From positions 6,944,001 to 7,008,000 of the forward strand of contig NC_048555.1 of the NCBI RefSeq assembly GCF_902806685.2: a stretch of DNA of 64,000 nt. Direction: 5' to 3'. Each line of letters opens with the position of its first letter. The first letter of the stretch is position 1. Positions 45,400 through 56,990 of the stretch are shown here, one piece after another. A model generated the notes under the pieces. It was not told the DNA's origin and made no database searches. It saw nothing but the letters and a program-made list of their open reading frames with translations. The position numbers and the translations under genes are program-made. Source of the DNA: Maniola hyperantus. Taxonomy: Eukaryota > Arthropoda > Insecta > Lepidoptera > Nymphalidae.

Positions 45400-46430
45400 A
45401 GATTAGAAGGAGAGGAATCCAGAGCCCGACGCTTAAAATACTATGGTAAGTTGTCTGTGACTTTACTCTATGGGTCTAATGGTCTATACTTGAAACGCGA
45501 CGCCGACTGTCTGTGGTCGGAGCCTTAAACCACGGCGCCCACCATATTGTGGTGGACTGGATCCGAACACGGCAGCCTCGCCTCACAGCACGCCTGCCGT
45601 CATCAGTTCGGTGCCTCGCATCCTGTATTATTACTCGTAAGTGGCTAACTATAAGTAACTATATTTGATTGCTATTAATTGTGTGCATAAGGAACGTTTC
45701 CATGTAGCCAACGTCGAGAGTCGTAAGGGCCCTTTATTGGCAGGCCTTAGTCGGAATAGTAAATCGTCAGCGTCGGGAGCCATTGGGACCCTTGTTGGCA
45801 GGACTTGGCTGGGAGAAAGTAATCCGTCAGTATCGAGAGTCGTAGGGGCCCTCGGGTGGCAGGCCTTAGCGTCGAACAGCTAACTCTCGATACAGATGAC
45901 GAGACCAGCTATCTCTCGACGTCAGTGACGACCCCGGCTAACTCTCGGCGTAAGTAGCAAGCAAAGGTGTGGCACTTTGAGCCGGCACGAATAGCCAGTT
46001 ACCTGACCGAAACGCGGTAGGTCAATGGGACCCAATTATAATCCTAATGGCTGGGCTAATGATGGAACCATTCCTCCTTTAATTTAGTGCTAGTCAGCCC
46101 TGGTCTTCCCCGCTTAGCGGCGAGGAAGACAGTAGCCCCGGCAGATTTCGTCTAGGCGAAATCTGCCCGTCCCATATATGTATTACAGAGTGCGAGGCAA
46201 TGGATTCCGTCCTATGCGACGGGGAGGAAGGCCGCTTCCTCGCCCGTCGCCTCCGTGCCGTGAAGACAGCGCATTAACCTGGTGTCGCACGCGCAAGCTG
46301 ACTGCGCATCGAGCAAGGGTGAGTGCATAATCAAACATTCACAAACTAGCCTTCGTGACGTCTCTGGTTTCAACCCTCAAACCCGGGCGGCAAGCCGAGT
46401 CTAACTAAGCATAAACAGGAGGCGCCACGA
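45400..46430. repeat. GC-rich structured island of unknown identity
   Basis: Contains three 60-bp tandem units (45711-45770, 45771-45830, 45831-45890) sharing CGAGAGTCGTA(A/G)GGGCCC and GGCAGGCCTTAG words. Three hairpins follow: 46103-46130, 46140-46167 (perfect 11-bp arms GGCAGATTTCG) and 46216-46250 (GCGACGGG ... CCCGTCGC). TGCCTCGCA near 45611 recurs inverted near 46190. I do not recognise it; a mobile-element leader is a guess. A 72-codon open stretch (45665-45883) follows the 60-bp period. Confidence 0.5.
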
Positions 46431-46469
46431 CAAATCTGTTTTGATCAAAGGTGTTTTGAATTCTGATAG

Positions 46470-46522
46470 CATGACCTGTACCTACCTTGGACGATCTAAA
46501 TCGTCCAAGGTACCTACCTATA
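46470..46522. repeat. Hairpin
   Basis: CTACCTTGGACGAT pairs with ATCGTCCAAGGTA around a short loop. Confidence 0.65.
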
Positions 46523-46524
46523 CA

Positions 46525-47245
46525 GTAAATTAAGGCCGGCCATATAAAATTTCATAAGACTGTATTACTTAGAAGCAATAGTGGATTCAATGATAAAATT
46601 CTTAGCTAATATTTTTTCCCAGGAACATCACGTAAATGTAAATAGGTAAATAATAATTATTATCATTTAGATCTTATATAAATACACCCCTAAGGAATAT
46701 AATAAAAGTTAAAATATCACATGAGTCATTTGTTAACTAGATTGGGTGCCTATTTAAATTATGCTTTTGCTTTATTTATGGGTGATAAATAACTAGTGGT
46801 TTGCCCGGAACTGAGACTGCGTTTCCTATGAGTTCGGACATAAATTGTAAATTATTTTCGGTGTTATGTTTATGTATCGCTATAATATCAATATCAAAAT
46901 TATCAACACAATTTTGAAAGGAGATTGCCCATTTTCTTAGGAGCTTTGGGCCCCCCCTAATATAATTGTTATGTCACCATGGTTTTAATTTTATTTTGTA
47001 GACAAATAAGTAACTCTTTATATTCTGCAAACGATTTCTATTTATACCCAGGTTATAAAGAAATCTTATTTTTTATATTGCTGATATTGAGGTTATATTT
47101 AATTAATACTTCTTCAAAATAAATGCATGTCTACGATTCTAACTGTAATTGTGGGTATTTTCAATAATAGAGTGAAAAAAAGTCGTAATAAAACATAATC
47201 GTAAAAAAATAACACATTTTTTAAAAATTTAATTTAAGTTTTGAC
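46525..47245. other. No feature seen
   Basis: AT-rich intergenic sequence. Confidence 0.35.
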
Positions 47246-47249
47246 ACGA

Positions 47250-47545
47250 TGCCACAAAAGAGGGCCCGTTCACGGGCGATCTCCTTTTCACTGCACTATG
47301 GAGTCCACCACGCTGCGCACCGGCCAAGTACGGATTGGCGGACTTCACACACCTTTGAGAACATTGGAGAACTCTCAGGCCTGCAGGTTTCCTCACGATG
47401 TTTTCCTTTGCCGTTAATGCGGGTGAGGTTCAATTTCTTAAAACGCACATAATTCCGAAAAGTTAGAGGTGCGTGCCCGGGATCGAACTCCCATCCTCCC
47501 GAACAGGAGGCGGATGTCGTAACCACTAGGCTATCACGGTTTCTA
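47250..47545 (-). mobile_element. tRNA-derived SINE (family D), near-complete
   Basis: The head at the right has box B GGGTTCGATCCC-like (antisense GGGATCGAACTCCC) and box A in ACCACTAGGCTATCA (antisense). The body words match 23371-23676; the (GAT)n tail is lost. Open stretches on both strands are SINE-derived. Confidence 0.75.
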
Positions 47546-48092
47546 AAATGATTGAAGTGATTCGCTAATTCAGTGTCTAACACCGAATGTTAGCCACCAA
47601 GCTCATTTGATATTGGTTGCCTCTACATTGCTGGTTCATTGAGTGATCTTAAAACATTGTTTCGGAGAGAACCTTCAATGGATTAAAAATAAATAATATT
47701 ATGAGTATTTCATCGTTGAACACTGAGTTAGCGAATCCAGCCTTTAAAACATGTATCTTCTCGGTCTAAGTGACTGGTGATATCTAGGTATTCTCGTAGG
47801 GATCTCTTGAAATGATTTCCACATTTCACGGCACGGCTTTTCGCCGATTGTGTCTAGCGTCTTTCTGCCTATTATTTGTTATTTCTGCGTTTTTTAGCAT
47901 TTGATGATTTAAAAAAAAATAAAAAAAATTGATTTTATAAGAAATCTTTATTACTTACTAAGATAAACTGGTTATTAAGAATATTACATTATTACTATAT
48001 CTGTACATTTTGTTCTACTAAGTAGACTTTTCATATTAATTAATTCGCTTTTGAACCTATAAATATTTTTAAAATTACTCTTATTTTTGTTT
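47546..48092 (-). terminator. 3' flank of transporter gene 2 with poly(A) signal
   Basis: AATAAA on the minus strand at 47947-47952, about 140 bp after the stop codon, is the likely cleavage signal. Otherwise no feature is seen. Confidence 0.5.
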
Positions 48093-51000
48093 TCACAGTA
48101 CGGTGACTGCGTTATCGTGTGCATACATCCCCTTGGCATCAGGATTCTTAACCACATCCCTTTGTTCTCTCCGGTATATCGTGTAAATAATTCTGAAACA
48201 AATACGTTTAATGTTTAAGCTGATTGCTTACTATGTGATGTTTGGAGTTTCTGTACGTGAATCAGAAATGAGGAGACCCGTAGGAGAACCATAATAACCG
48301 ACATAGTTCAACGGACATAACTTCCATTGGCAGGGCACATAGTTCGAAAAACCGATAGACAACTATTAAGGCGAAATGGGATCACAAAAGCGAAATGTAT
48401 GGAAAAGTCTAGGCCGTCCGAGCGCAAAGTTGCAAGGTTTTATAAATATTTATATTTAAAATTCTATGTGCTCTGTTACCATAAAATAATACCGTATTCC
48501 CTTGGTAGGTATATTAAACGTTGAACGTAAATACGAAAGTTTATTGAAATTGGTTTTATCAATCGAATAAAACTGGGTTTTCTCCTAATGATCTTATAAA
48601 AAATGCGTCCTACTTTGGAGAAACTTCGCGATTTTTTTGTATCGAGCCAATTGTGAAAATCGTGTTTTGTTTCTCGTAATTCACTAAAGAATATCTTTAA
48701 ATTTTAAAATATTAAATAATAAATAAATATTTCTAGAGTCGACCCCAACTAACATGGGAAAAGGCTAGGCTATAAATAAACCAATTTGTAGCTTTTCAGG
48801 CCAAAACTTGATTCTTTAAACATCCGAAATGTGTCTCAACACCTTTTTTGGGACGCATATCGCCTTAAGTAGGTAGGTATTCTGTGGCAGTACACGCGCA
48901 TGCGCGCGTTTTGTATTTCGTGTTTTGTCTGGTGGGGGGCTTCGGCCGCGACTATAGTTACCACCCTACCGGCAAAGCCATTCACCAAGCAATTTAGAGT
49001 TCTGGTTCGATGCAGTGTAAAAACCAATCAGGGTAGGTATGGGTTCAATGAAACTGCCACACCCCTTCCAAGTTAGCCCGGTTCTATCTTAGGCTGCTTT
49101 ATCACTTACCATCAGGTGAGATTGCAGACAAGGGCTAACTTGTATCACAATAAAAAAACCTCATGCATTGTTCGTGTTTCAGGCTTTCTTCCGCCCAGAC
49201 GAGTTTTAGGAAACTGCTTGAGAACTCTACTTACGCGAACACAAAGATTGCAGGCACAGTCATCAATGCGCCGAGAAGGTAGAAGGCTCCAGGAAGGCTC
49301 TCCAAAGTGTTAGAATAGACTTTGCTGTATAGTGGTGTATAAATGACTGGTATTATAGCTTCAACAAATCCGATCAGTGAACACATTTTGCCTGGAATCA
49401 AGAAAATAGTAAAGATTTTTAAAAATACTGTTTATAAGTTATTATTAATAATATAAGTGCCCATATTATGTATCTAGTCGGTATCTCTTCGAAAGTATTA
49501 TCAGATTCTATTCATGCCTTGAACAACGTAAGAGAAAACTACGTGGGCGCAACGCAGACCAGTAGAGCCGAGGCGAGGCGACTTTCTTCATTACAACGTG
49601 TTACAACTTAAACTAAGCTTTATTTTGCTTTGGTACACATCGCTGTATTAGTTCGCGGTGCGCATTCTCCTTGTTTTTTTTCAATAAGTATACCAATAAG
49701 TATCGTATGACAGTCGTATGAGAGATCGGTAGTTATCAAAAGACTCGACGCCACTGCGCTACGTCTGTATGCGTTGGCCTTTAGAGTAGCTTCCTATATT
49801 AATTTACACAAATAAAGATTAGCTTTGCAAAGCAGTGATCAGCCATAAAACATGATAGATTCATTGGACATTAAGATACATTACAAATCATTCTAACATT
49901 CAGATATCTTTACGTGAAATCCGGTTTTTGCGGTTGCCTGGAATTTACTGTTGGATCTACTAGACACACTGTTATTACATCTTATAAGGCAAGTTTTTAA
50001 GGATCCTCAGTTTCAAGAAGCAAAACCATAGTTACGTCATATACGTCTTTCTCTCAATCTTTGTCGTGAGAATCTTAGATTAGGAAATTAAATCGGACAT
50101 TAAAGAAGCTATTGCTCAGCTGGTTCGTCTATTTTTGGAACATGAAAACTATCACAAAAAAATTGCGTACCGCCGCGAATAGGATCTAAATAGATTAAAT
50201 TCATAGAATAGTGAGGGAGAATGTATTCGACTGGAGGGACAACGTTATTTCAATAATTCTTGGACAGGATTTTTTTGTATTACCATGACTACGGAACCCT
50301 ACCTAAAGCGTGCTCTAAAACGCATTTGACCAGTAATTTTATAATCCGTTTTCATCTTCAATTGAGCCTCAAGGTTTACTAGATTCTGTTTCATCATCTA
50401 CTCTTAACAATATACCTACCTACTTACTTGTAATTATTTTAACTTTTTGAAGAGGAAGATAATAATTATTAAGGAATTCGCTAGACAATTAGGTACACAA
50501 TTTTTTTTTAATGTAAGTAGGTAACTGTAAACAGATTATGCTATACCTATACCTATCCTCGCTTAAGTTTTAACACCACGTGTACAAAATGACGTATCAC
50601 GCGCCATTTTAACTCTATGGGTCAACTGTCATATCAAAAGCTATTAAAATAAGGACCATAATGGTACTTTTGACATGAAATTTGACACATAAAGTTAAAA
50701 TAACGCGTGAGAAGTCTTTTTTCACGGGTTATACTTAGTAGTGGGTTTCGGACTAGAAGAAGTTCATTAATTGAGTTGCCCTTTCTATTTTAAATTATCC
50801 TCTCTGTGGCTCTTCCATTCTACGTGACATTGGCGAAGTGCATTGTGCTGGTGTAGCATTTATAAAAGCCATAGAGCAAAGTTAGAAGAAGGAATGAAAA
50901 ATAGCAGCATGGTAGCCATCAAACAATTCAAACCTCGGGATCAGCATGTAAGTATAACCTAGGTACCTGCAAGTTGCTATAAGTCCCGCAAGTTGCTAAT

Positions 51001-53845
51001 GCGCGTAGCCACCATTTTAGTGACGTCAGCACTAGACTGAAGTTTATTTTTATTTCGGCTGACGTCAAAATGACGTCATTTCAACAAATTCTAATTCTAA
51101 TTTTGATGTTTACGAGACATGGTTTCAGCACAATAGCAATTTGCGGGATATATACCTACTGATTATTGAATAGGTACCTAAGTACTTTTTTCAGAATTTA
51201 ACCGAAAAGTTTTTCGCTAAAGTTTAATAAAGTTGCTAATTCGGTCTTAAGTTAGAACTTAGGTGACTCTTTAGAGCCTCAATAGCTCAACGGTTGGAGA
51301 GTGGACCGAATTCCGAAATGTCGCCGGTTCAAACCCCACCCGTTGCACTATTATTGTCGTACCTACCTACTCCTAGCACAGGCTTTACGCTTAAGGGGTA
51401 TATCAGTCTTGATTTGGCATAGCTAATATTCTTTAAAAAAAAGTATTACTTCCGATATCAAAATAATAGTTGAAGCTGTTGAAGTTGTTAAAAATGTATG
51501 TACGTACCAACTTTTTCAGGCGCCACAACTTTAGTACCCAAGGATCTAATGATTGTAGTACCAGAGTTTCCAAACAGGTCAAAGAATGGGCCTGAATAGA
51601 ACCATGATCTATTAGGAGCCAGTCCATAGACACAACTAGATACCACTTTGCACGTGGTTGCTATGATACCAATAAGTGCATCATGCATCTGTAAGCGCTT
51701 GCTGAAGAGAGTCACAGCGATTATCGTTCCTGAAAAAACAATTGAAAAATATTAAATATGTATTAAGTCCCGCAAATTGCTATTGCGCTGGAACCATGTC
51801 TCATTAACATCGAAATTCGGAAGAGGTAGCTTGCATTCTGGAAATAGACATAGGCGACCTTTTTTCAAAAGTCAAAGACTTCCCACGAGATTTTTAAAAA
51901 ACCTTAATCCACAAGGACGAAGTCGCGGGCATTCTCTAGTATATTATAAATATATTGTGAATCTCATCAAAATAAGTGTAAATTCTAAACAGTATATTTG
52001 ATAGTGCATATTTTGCCATTTTTATAGGGCACATTGTATTCCGATGTCTGTTATTACAAACTAAATTAAATAATATTTGGACAGCAAGAAAAGTATATTT
52101 TTTAATGTGAAAATTATGATTCGTTTCATGTTTATCGTTTACTCGTGAAAATAAATAGGTAAGTAGATAAATACTATTTTCTACATGCACATGTATGAAT
52201 AATTGTTTAGTAAATGACTCATAAAGCTTTTGCCATTCTTAGAAAAAGGCATATCCTAAATGAATTTAATTTGCATGGAATATTTAAATTTAATTAACTT
52301 TTGATTCGGTATTTGAAAATGAGTCATTTACGATTTAACCAATGAGATCCTGTTTGGAATTGATCTAAAGCTTCTTTTCTTTTTGTTAATCTTTAAAATT
52401 ATACCTATAACCGCTTTATCATAACTTTATGAGCTAATACATAATATTATTTGTCTGATTTTAAATAAATCATTTGATTTGACATACGTTATTAAAATAT
52501 GTGAAAAAATTACCAATTAATCCCATCAACACGGAATAGGTTGAAAACAAGCTGAAATCCACTATGTCCATACTAAATTTCTTCAGAGTATATAAAAATA
52601 ATACAGCACTTTCACCTAGAATAAAAATAAAAATAAATTGTGCATACTAAATCACTAAACGCTAAAAACATCGTTGTGCTTGCAAAATTCGCTGTGACTT
52701 TTTAGAATTCTCGTTTTGTATGCATTTTGTTGCTCTAAAAGGAATGTGTCTGCGAACCTGATTTTTCGGCATTTATATTGGTACAAGAAATAACATTTTT
52801 CAACCTAAATTTAGTAGTGCGATTTTTAAAAACTTGTGGTTTTCCACATAGCGGAATTAGCGACCATAAATGTAAACATTTATGAAAACTTACCAAAAAC
52901 TGGGCCCATGACAACGATATGAGCCAAAACAACCAACCATATTTGGATTAACTCTCTCTTAGGTGACAAAAATAGAAGTGAAAGTGTGTCCCAAGCATTT
53001 TTTGGATTGAAAAATTTGATCAACTTCTCAAACACTGTGCCCTCCATGGGTACATTCTTAACGTCGTGTATTCTAAGGCACGTGTAAATAAATCCGAATG
53101 CATAGAGAGCAGCACATATTCCAAAAATTCCATAGTAACCAACTGATTCTGTTAGCACTCCACTTATAGACGATCCCAGTGGTATTCCCAATGTTACAAT
53201 CACAGCTACACAACCCATTCGAAATGTCCGTGACTCCAATGTTGTTATATCTGCTATGTAGCTATAAGAACCCATTAAAGCGATTGAAATACCCCCAGCG
53301 AGCGCAGAAGGTAAAGCTTCTATCAACCCGGTTACCCACAAAGGCCATTCCAAAAAGAAATAATTTGCCAGAATCAATCCTATCGAGGAAATTAATTCCC
53401 CTAGAACTGGAACAAGCATCAGATACTTTCTGTTTCCAGTTGTATCACTCCAAGCTCCAACGAACAGAATTACTATCGCTGGAATGCCACTTTGCAGGGG
53501 CTGCGTCCACGCTGTCATATCAGCTACCATAACCTGAGCTCCACCTAAAGCATCTATCGTCAAGTTATCTTCAGTATTTCCAGAAATAGCTTCCGAGCAA
53601 ATATATTCTGAGTAATTAAGATCAGCACGACATGCCTTTTCCATATTCAGTTTTTGAACCGCCACAGCTGATATAATGTTAGGTAAAATGAAACAGAATA
53701 AAAAGGGTTCCACTGTAAAGAATTTAAAAAATGCTTTTATCCTATCCTTTACTGTAGGCACAAATACAGGATCATTCACCACTTCACCATTGTTTTTAGT
53801 TTCTTTTATGTCACTTAATTCAGTTTCACTTTCTTTTCCCACCAT
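48093..53845 (-). CDS. SLC46 / proton-coupled folate transporter-like MFS protein, gene 2 (510 aa, five exons)
   Basis: Solute transporter of the SLC46 branch, substrate unknown. Coding exons: 53845-52894, 52615-52514, 51729-51508, 49391-49235, 48192-48093. All have GT..AG borders, phases 1,1,1,2 and internal lengths 102/222/157, identical to gene 1. The start ATG has context AAAATGG. The first external loop has C72 and C83 with glycosylation sites N78 (NYS) and N94 (NLT). The loop 2-3 signature GAWSDTTGNRK (130-140) keeps the D-x-x-G-x-R form. LIEALPS, ESRTFR and SVGYYG blocks follow, with GESAVLFLY opening exon 2. The terminal exon gives RDVVKNPDAKG and ends TVL, a possible PDZ ligand. Introns are short (278, 784, 2,116, 1,042 bp). 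It lies upstream of gene 1 in the same direction. No defects seen. Confidence 0.92.
48235..48400 (+). pseudogene. RTE-type LINE ORF fragment
   Basis: Translation words IRNEETRRRT and LAGHIVRKTDRQLLRRNG fit the RTE region found at 11208-11460. It has stops and frame changes. Located in intron 4 of transporter gene 2, antisense to it. Confidence 0.6.
48900..49160 (+). repeat. SINE family C, head-truncated
   Basis: TTTTGTCTGGTGGGGGGCTT, CCACCCTACCGGCAAAGCCA, TTATCACTTACCATCAGG, TAACTTGTATCACAATAAAA: the body in plus orientation, in intron 4 of gene 2. Confidence 0.7.
49400..50595. other. Intron 3 of gene 2, one possible MITE
   Basis: Ends resembling TIRs (GGGCGCAACGCAGACC near 49551 and GTCTGTATGCGTTGGCC near 49773) suggest a decayed MITE. 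The rest shows nothing. Confidence 0.3.
50598..50709. repeat. Fold-back with 43-bp arms
   Basis: Arms 50598-50640 and 50667-50709 pair imperfectly: CACGCG, ATTTTAACT and CAAAAG pair, with about eight mismatches in between. In intron 3 of gene 2. Confidence 0.75.
50976..51155. mobile_element. MITE with three CRE octamers
   Basis: Inverted ends AAGTCCCGCAAGTTGCTAAT and ATAGCAATTTGCGGGATATA bound the element; a partial second copy lies at 51761-51820. It contains three perfect TGACGTCA octamers (51021-51028, 51060-51067, 51071-51078), the consensus site for CREB/ATF proteins. Located in intron 3 of gene 2. Confidence 0.6.
51274..51441 (+). mobile_element. tRNA-derived SINE (family M), best copy
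   Basis: Box A TAGCTCAACGG (51283-51293) and box B GGTTCAAACCC (51326-51336) are followed by CACCCGTTGCACTATTATTG, CTCCTAGCACAGGCTTTACG and a TAATATTCTTTAAAAAAAA tail that ends 67 bp before exon 3's donor side. Confidence 0.8.
51865..51943 (-). repeat. Family A end fragment
   Basis: CTTCCCACGAGATTTTTAAA followed by CCACAAGGACGAAGTCGCGG and CATTCTCTAGT. In intron 2 of gene 2. Confidence 0.6.
51945..52513. other. No feature seen (intron 2 of gene 2)
   Basis: AT-rich intron; short open stretches only. Confidence 0.4.
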
Positions 53846-54585
53846 TTTAATAAGATTATGTTTATTTATACTACAAATTAACTACACATTTTTATCACGT
53901 GTAATATTTTAGTTAATAACGCTGTCAAGAAACTTGTGTATCAAGTCCGAATATTTGTAAACACGCAACCCAAATGACTTCTAGCGACTTTGAAGCTCTA
54001 ACAAACTTGTTTCCGTCTGAATATAATATAACCAATTTAAAAACTCCGTAATTATCTAACGACGTAATATCCTTGACGATGACCATCATGTAAGTCAAAG
54101 TTCAATCATTTCTAAAATTGTATTTTAACTTTAGATTTGTTTTGTAAACTATTTCATATTTACGGTTATCCGGAAGCTTTAGTGTACTAAGTAACTAAAT
54201 TACTGTAATTGCGGTACCCAATGCGAAATATTAATGTTATTTGTAACATTTTGTAATATTATATTGTACTTTGAAATAGTGATTCTATTTGTTTCACATA
54301 GGTTATAGTCAAGACCTCCTAGTTCATACTGTCAATATATTACATGCCTACTTAGCTCTATTTAAAAAATCCGTAGCCTTATTTGCATACACATACTTAC
54401 TTAATATTTTCAAGATGCTTATGTTAAGTAGGAGCGGGTCAATAAATCAAATTCATATTTTGAATACATGTTCATTTCAATATAGGTACATAGAGATGAG
54501 TATCAAATGACTGCTAATGACTCTTTATATTTATGAGAATAAAAACTCTTCAGACAACATTGTAACTACCTATTCAACTGGTGCG
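53846..54585. other. 5' flank of transporter gene 2
   Basis: The promoter and leader of gene 2 should lie here. A TATAAATA-like word occurs about 20-30 bp before the ATG, too close to be a sure TATA box. A CACGTG E-box is near 53897. No leader intron like that of gene 1 is evident. Confidence 0.35.
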
Positions 54586-54589
54586 TGTT

Positions 54590-54645
54590 GCCAGTGACGG
54601 TCATAAAAAAGCTCAGAGTGACGCAGCGGGCGATTTAGATAATTA
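54590..54645 (+). pseudogene. RTE-type LINE scrap
   Basis: VIKKLRVTQRA matches the KLRVT word of the RTE fragment at 11208. Confidence 0.4.
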
Positions 54646-54655
54646 GGTTTTTTAA

Positions 54656-54970
54656 GTGATCAAATCAGGAAGATCAGGTGGTCTTCTGCCGGCTATTTCC
54701 CGCCGAATTATGAATGAAGGAGGTCGTACTTGCTATTTTTCGTATATTGCCAAAATACTCCAACTTCCGCACTTCTACGTTTTCAAAATTTTAAGGTTTC
54801 TGAACACGCTTTCCGAAGTTTACCCATATTCAATAGGGAGACCAATAAATTCAAAAAATGTTGTAAGTATCAGTACGTATAAAAAGATGATCATGGACAG
54901 ACCTTGTTCCCAACGGCGCGGTGGTAAATGTGTGAGAGCTTTTAGCAGTAACAGTAATAATTATGAGTAG
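54656..54970 (+). other. Unassigned 104-codon open frame
   Basis: An ATG-started frame with a basic C-terminus that follows an RTE scrap. I recognise no domain; codon pattern and context do not argue strongly for a gene. Possibly repeat-derived. Confidence 0.15.
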
Positions 54971-55154
54971 GTACTTATTATTATACTGTAGTAACTTTGG
55001 TACATACATTGTTTTAATAATTTACCTCATTATTATTGCGATGTAATAACCTAACATGTCAATATTAAAAAAGCTAACAGAAAACAACAAAGACACTTCC
55101 ATATGAATTAATTTTTGTGCACGTTCCTCTACTATTTATTTAATACTTATATTA

Positions 55155-55228
55155 GTCATTTAATATGGGGGGAATATTAGTCATTTAATATGGCTAATAT
55201 TCTTTATAAAAAAAAAAATACTAGTCGA
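55155..55228 (+). repeat. SINE family M tail
   Basis: GGCTAATATTCTTTATAAAA with a poly(A) run; the head is missing. Confidence 0.5.
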
Positions 55229-55231
55229 TGC

Positions 55232-55432
55232 CCACGACTTCGTCCGCATGAACTATACAAATTTAAGCCCCCTATTAGGGATTGAATTTTCTACAATCCT
55301 TTCTTACCGGATGCCTACCTCAAAATACCTAGCTGCATGCCAAATTTCAGCCCGATCCGTCCAGTAGTTTGATCTGTGCATTGATAGATCAGTCAGTCTG
55401 TATGCTTTTCCTTTTATATATTTAGATTTTCT
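55232..55432 (+). repeat. Dispersed repeat family B
   Basis: CACGACTTCGTCCGCATGAA, CAATCCTTTCTTACCGGATG, CATGCCAAATTTCAGCCCGA, GATAGATCAGTCAGTC, CTTTTCCTTTTATATATTTA in order. Confidence 0.7.
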
Positions 55433-55434
55433 CT

Positions 55435-56055
55435 AAATGGAACAAGATCAGAATAAAACATAATCTAGATAAATAAAATAATGACTTATTTGCAAATGTG
55501 CGCAACAATAAGTTCACCAATAAATTTGAACCAAATTACAGTATTTTTGCTATTTAATTATATTAAGCTAAAATATTACTAAAATTGAGTATAATTTTAA
55601 TTTATCTTAATTCTTGAAGTCACGAAATAAACGGATTTGCTCATAAACAGCCTTCAAAAGTTCAAGCAACTGTCGGAAATCCCCTAATATTAAAACCTAC
55701 ATATGTCAAGTGGAACGTACATAAGTTATACCATACGGCTCTTCAAAATACAGTATTCAGTATTCGGACTATGTAAAAACGAATAATTTCTATTACGAGT
55801 ATTTACTACGTAGGTAAGAGAATTCAGAAGTTTGGACGAAATTAATCCAAGCTTTTGAACTTTTGGATTCATACTTATAGATAGATAGTTTACTATTACA
55901 CTATTACATAAAAATTATCTATCTCTAGTCAGGTGTTTATCTTTGTAACTAGTTAAATTTCTAGTCGTTTGTCTGGTTTTCCTACGGATTTTCTCTATGT
56001 TCGCTAGGTTTTACCTCTCTTTAATTTTGTTTGGGCTGTAACAAAACCTTAGTAT
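55435..56055. other. No feature seen
   Basis: AT-rich spacer. Confidence 0.35.
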
Positions 56056-56225
56056 TTTTCCATTCCATTTAAAAGTTAGTTCCTGACTGCAATCTCACCT
56101 GGCGGTAAGTGATGATACAGTCTAAGATGGAAGGGGACTCGTACCCTTATACCGCTCTCTACAATATGGCATCGTAGGACTCGACCGGTAAGGTAGGTGG
56201 TAACTATAGATGAGGCATCCTTAAA
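56056..56225 (-). repeat. SINE family C fragment
   Basis: TGACTGCAATCTCACCTGGC, GTGATGATACAGTCTAAGAT and a decayed CGACCGGTAAGGTAGGTGGT body. Confidence 0.6.
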
Positions 56226-56267
56226 TCCAATAGCTTAAGTAATGTAGGTCCTAGGTATACCTAGTCC

Positions 56268-56413
56268 GCGACAGGTCGAGGTGGTAATCGGGGAGGGAAC
56301 GTGCCGCATACCCGCACAGCCCCCGCGCTAACCGGGTGCGGGTGAGCGCGGGTGTCGTGCGGGTGTGGGGCGTCCCCCCGCTTCACACCCCGATTGCCAT
56401 TACAACCTGTTGC
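56268..56413. mobile_element. GC-rich fold-back MITE F, copy 3
   Basis: GCGACAGGTCGAGGTGGTAA at the left, CCATTACAACCTGTTGCG at the right, core GCATACCCGCAC / GTGCGGGTGTGGGGCG. Confidence 0.75.
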
Positions 56414-56716
56414 GTACTATACAAACGACCTAATTATCTGTTAACATAGTAAAGGAGGGACTAGATTGTGACGTACTAGTAAGACAAATTAACTATGTAC
56501 CTACAAGGTTGATAGGTACAGCTCTAAGAACGAGAACTAATTAAATTATTAGTCCTTTGGGCTCATTCCTACGTCACTTTAAAGCTGCTCCAAGCTTTTG
56601 TTCTGCCTAGAATCTAGATACGCGCGTCTAAAATTTAATTAAATAAATATAGGCAGCTCTCATTTAGTTAAGTTATTACGTAAGTACCTATATTAATTAT
56701 TAGTAGGCACTAGGCA

Positions 56717-56822
56717 GAGGCAAGCTGTGCTAGCCTAGTAGTTAGGACGTCCGCCTTCTAATCGAAGGTCGGGGGTTCGATCCCGGGCATGCACCTCTAA
56801 CTTTTCGGAGTTATGTGCGCAC
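56717..56822 (+). repeat. SINE family D head, cut by element F
   Basis: Box A TAGCCTAGTAG and box B GGTTCGATCCC are well kept. The SINE stops at GTTATGTGCG where GC-rich F-type sequence begins. Confidence 0.7.
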
Positions 56823-56972
56823 GTCACCCGCGCTATCCTGATAGGCATAGTACGAGGTGGGGGATGCCCCGCACACCCGCACGTCACCTGCGCTATCCCG
56901 CACCGGTTGGGCGCAGGGTCTGTGCGGGTGTGCGGGGTGTCCCTACCCCGATTGCTATGTCGACCTGTCGCG
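56823..56972. mobile_element. GC-rich fold-back MITE F, copy 4
   Basis: GCCCCGCACACCCGCACGTC is mirrored by GTGCGGGTGTGCGGGG. The right end reads ATGTCGACCTGTCGCG; the left end is degraded at the SINE junction. Confidence 0.7.
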
Positions 56973-56990
56973 AACTATAGGTAGGAATAC

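Noticed and set aside
45665..45883. 72-codon frame with 20-residue repeats as a repetitive protein
   Set aside because: Openness is explained by three 60-bp tandem DNA units; there is no promoter, splice or homology support.
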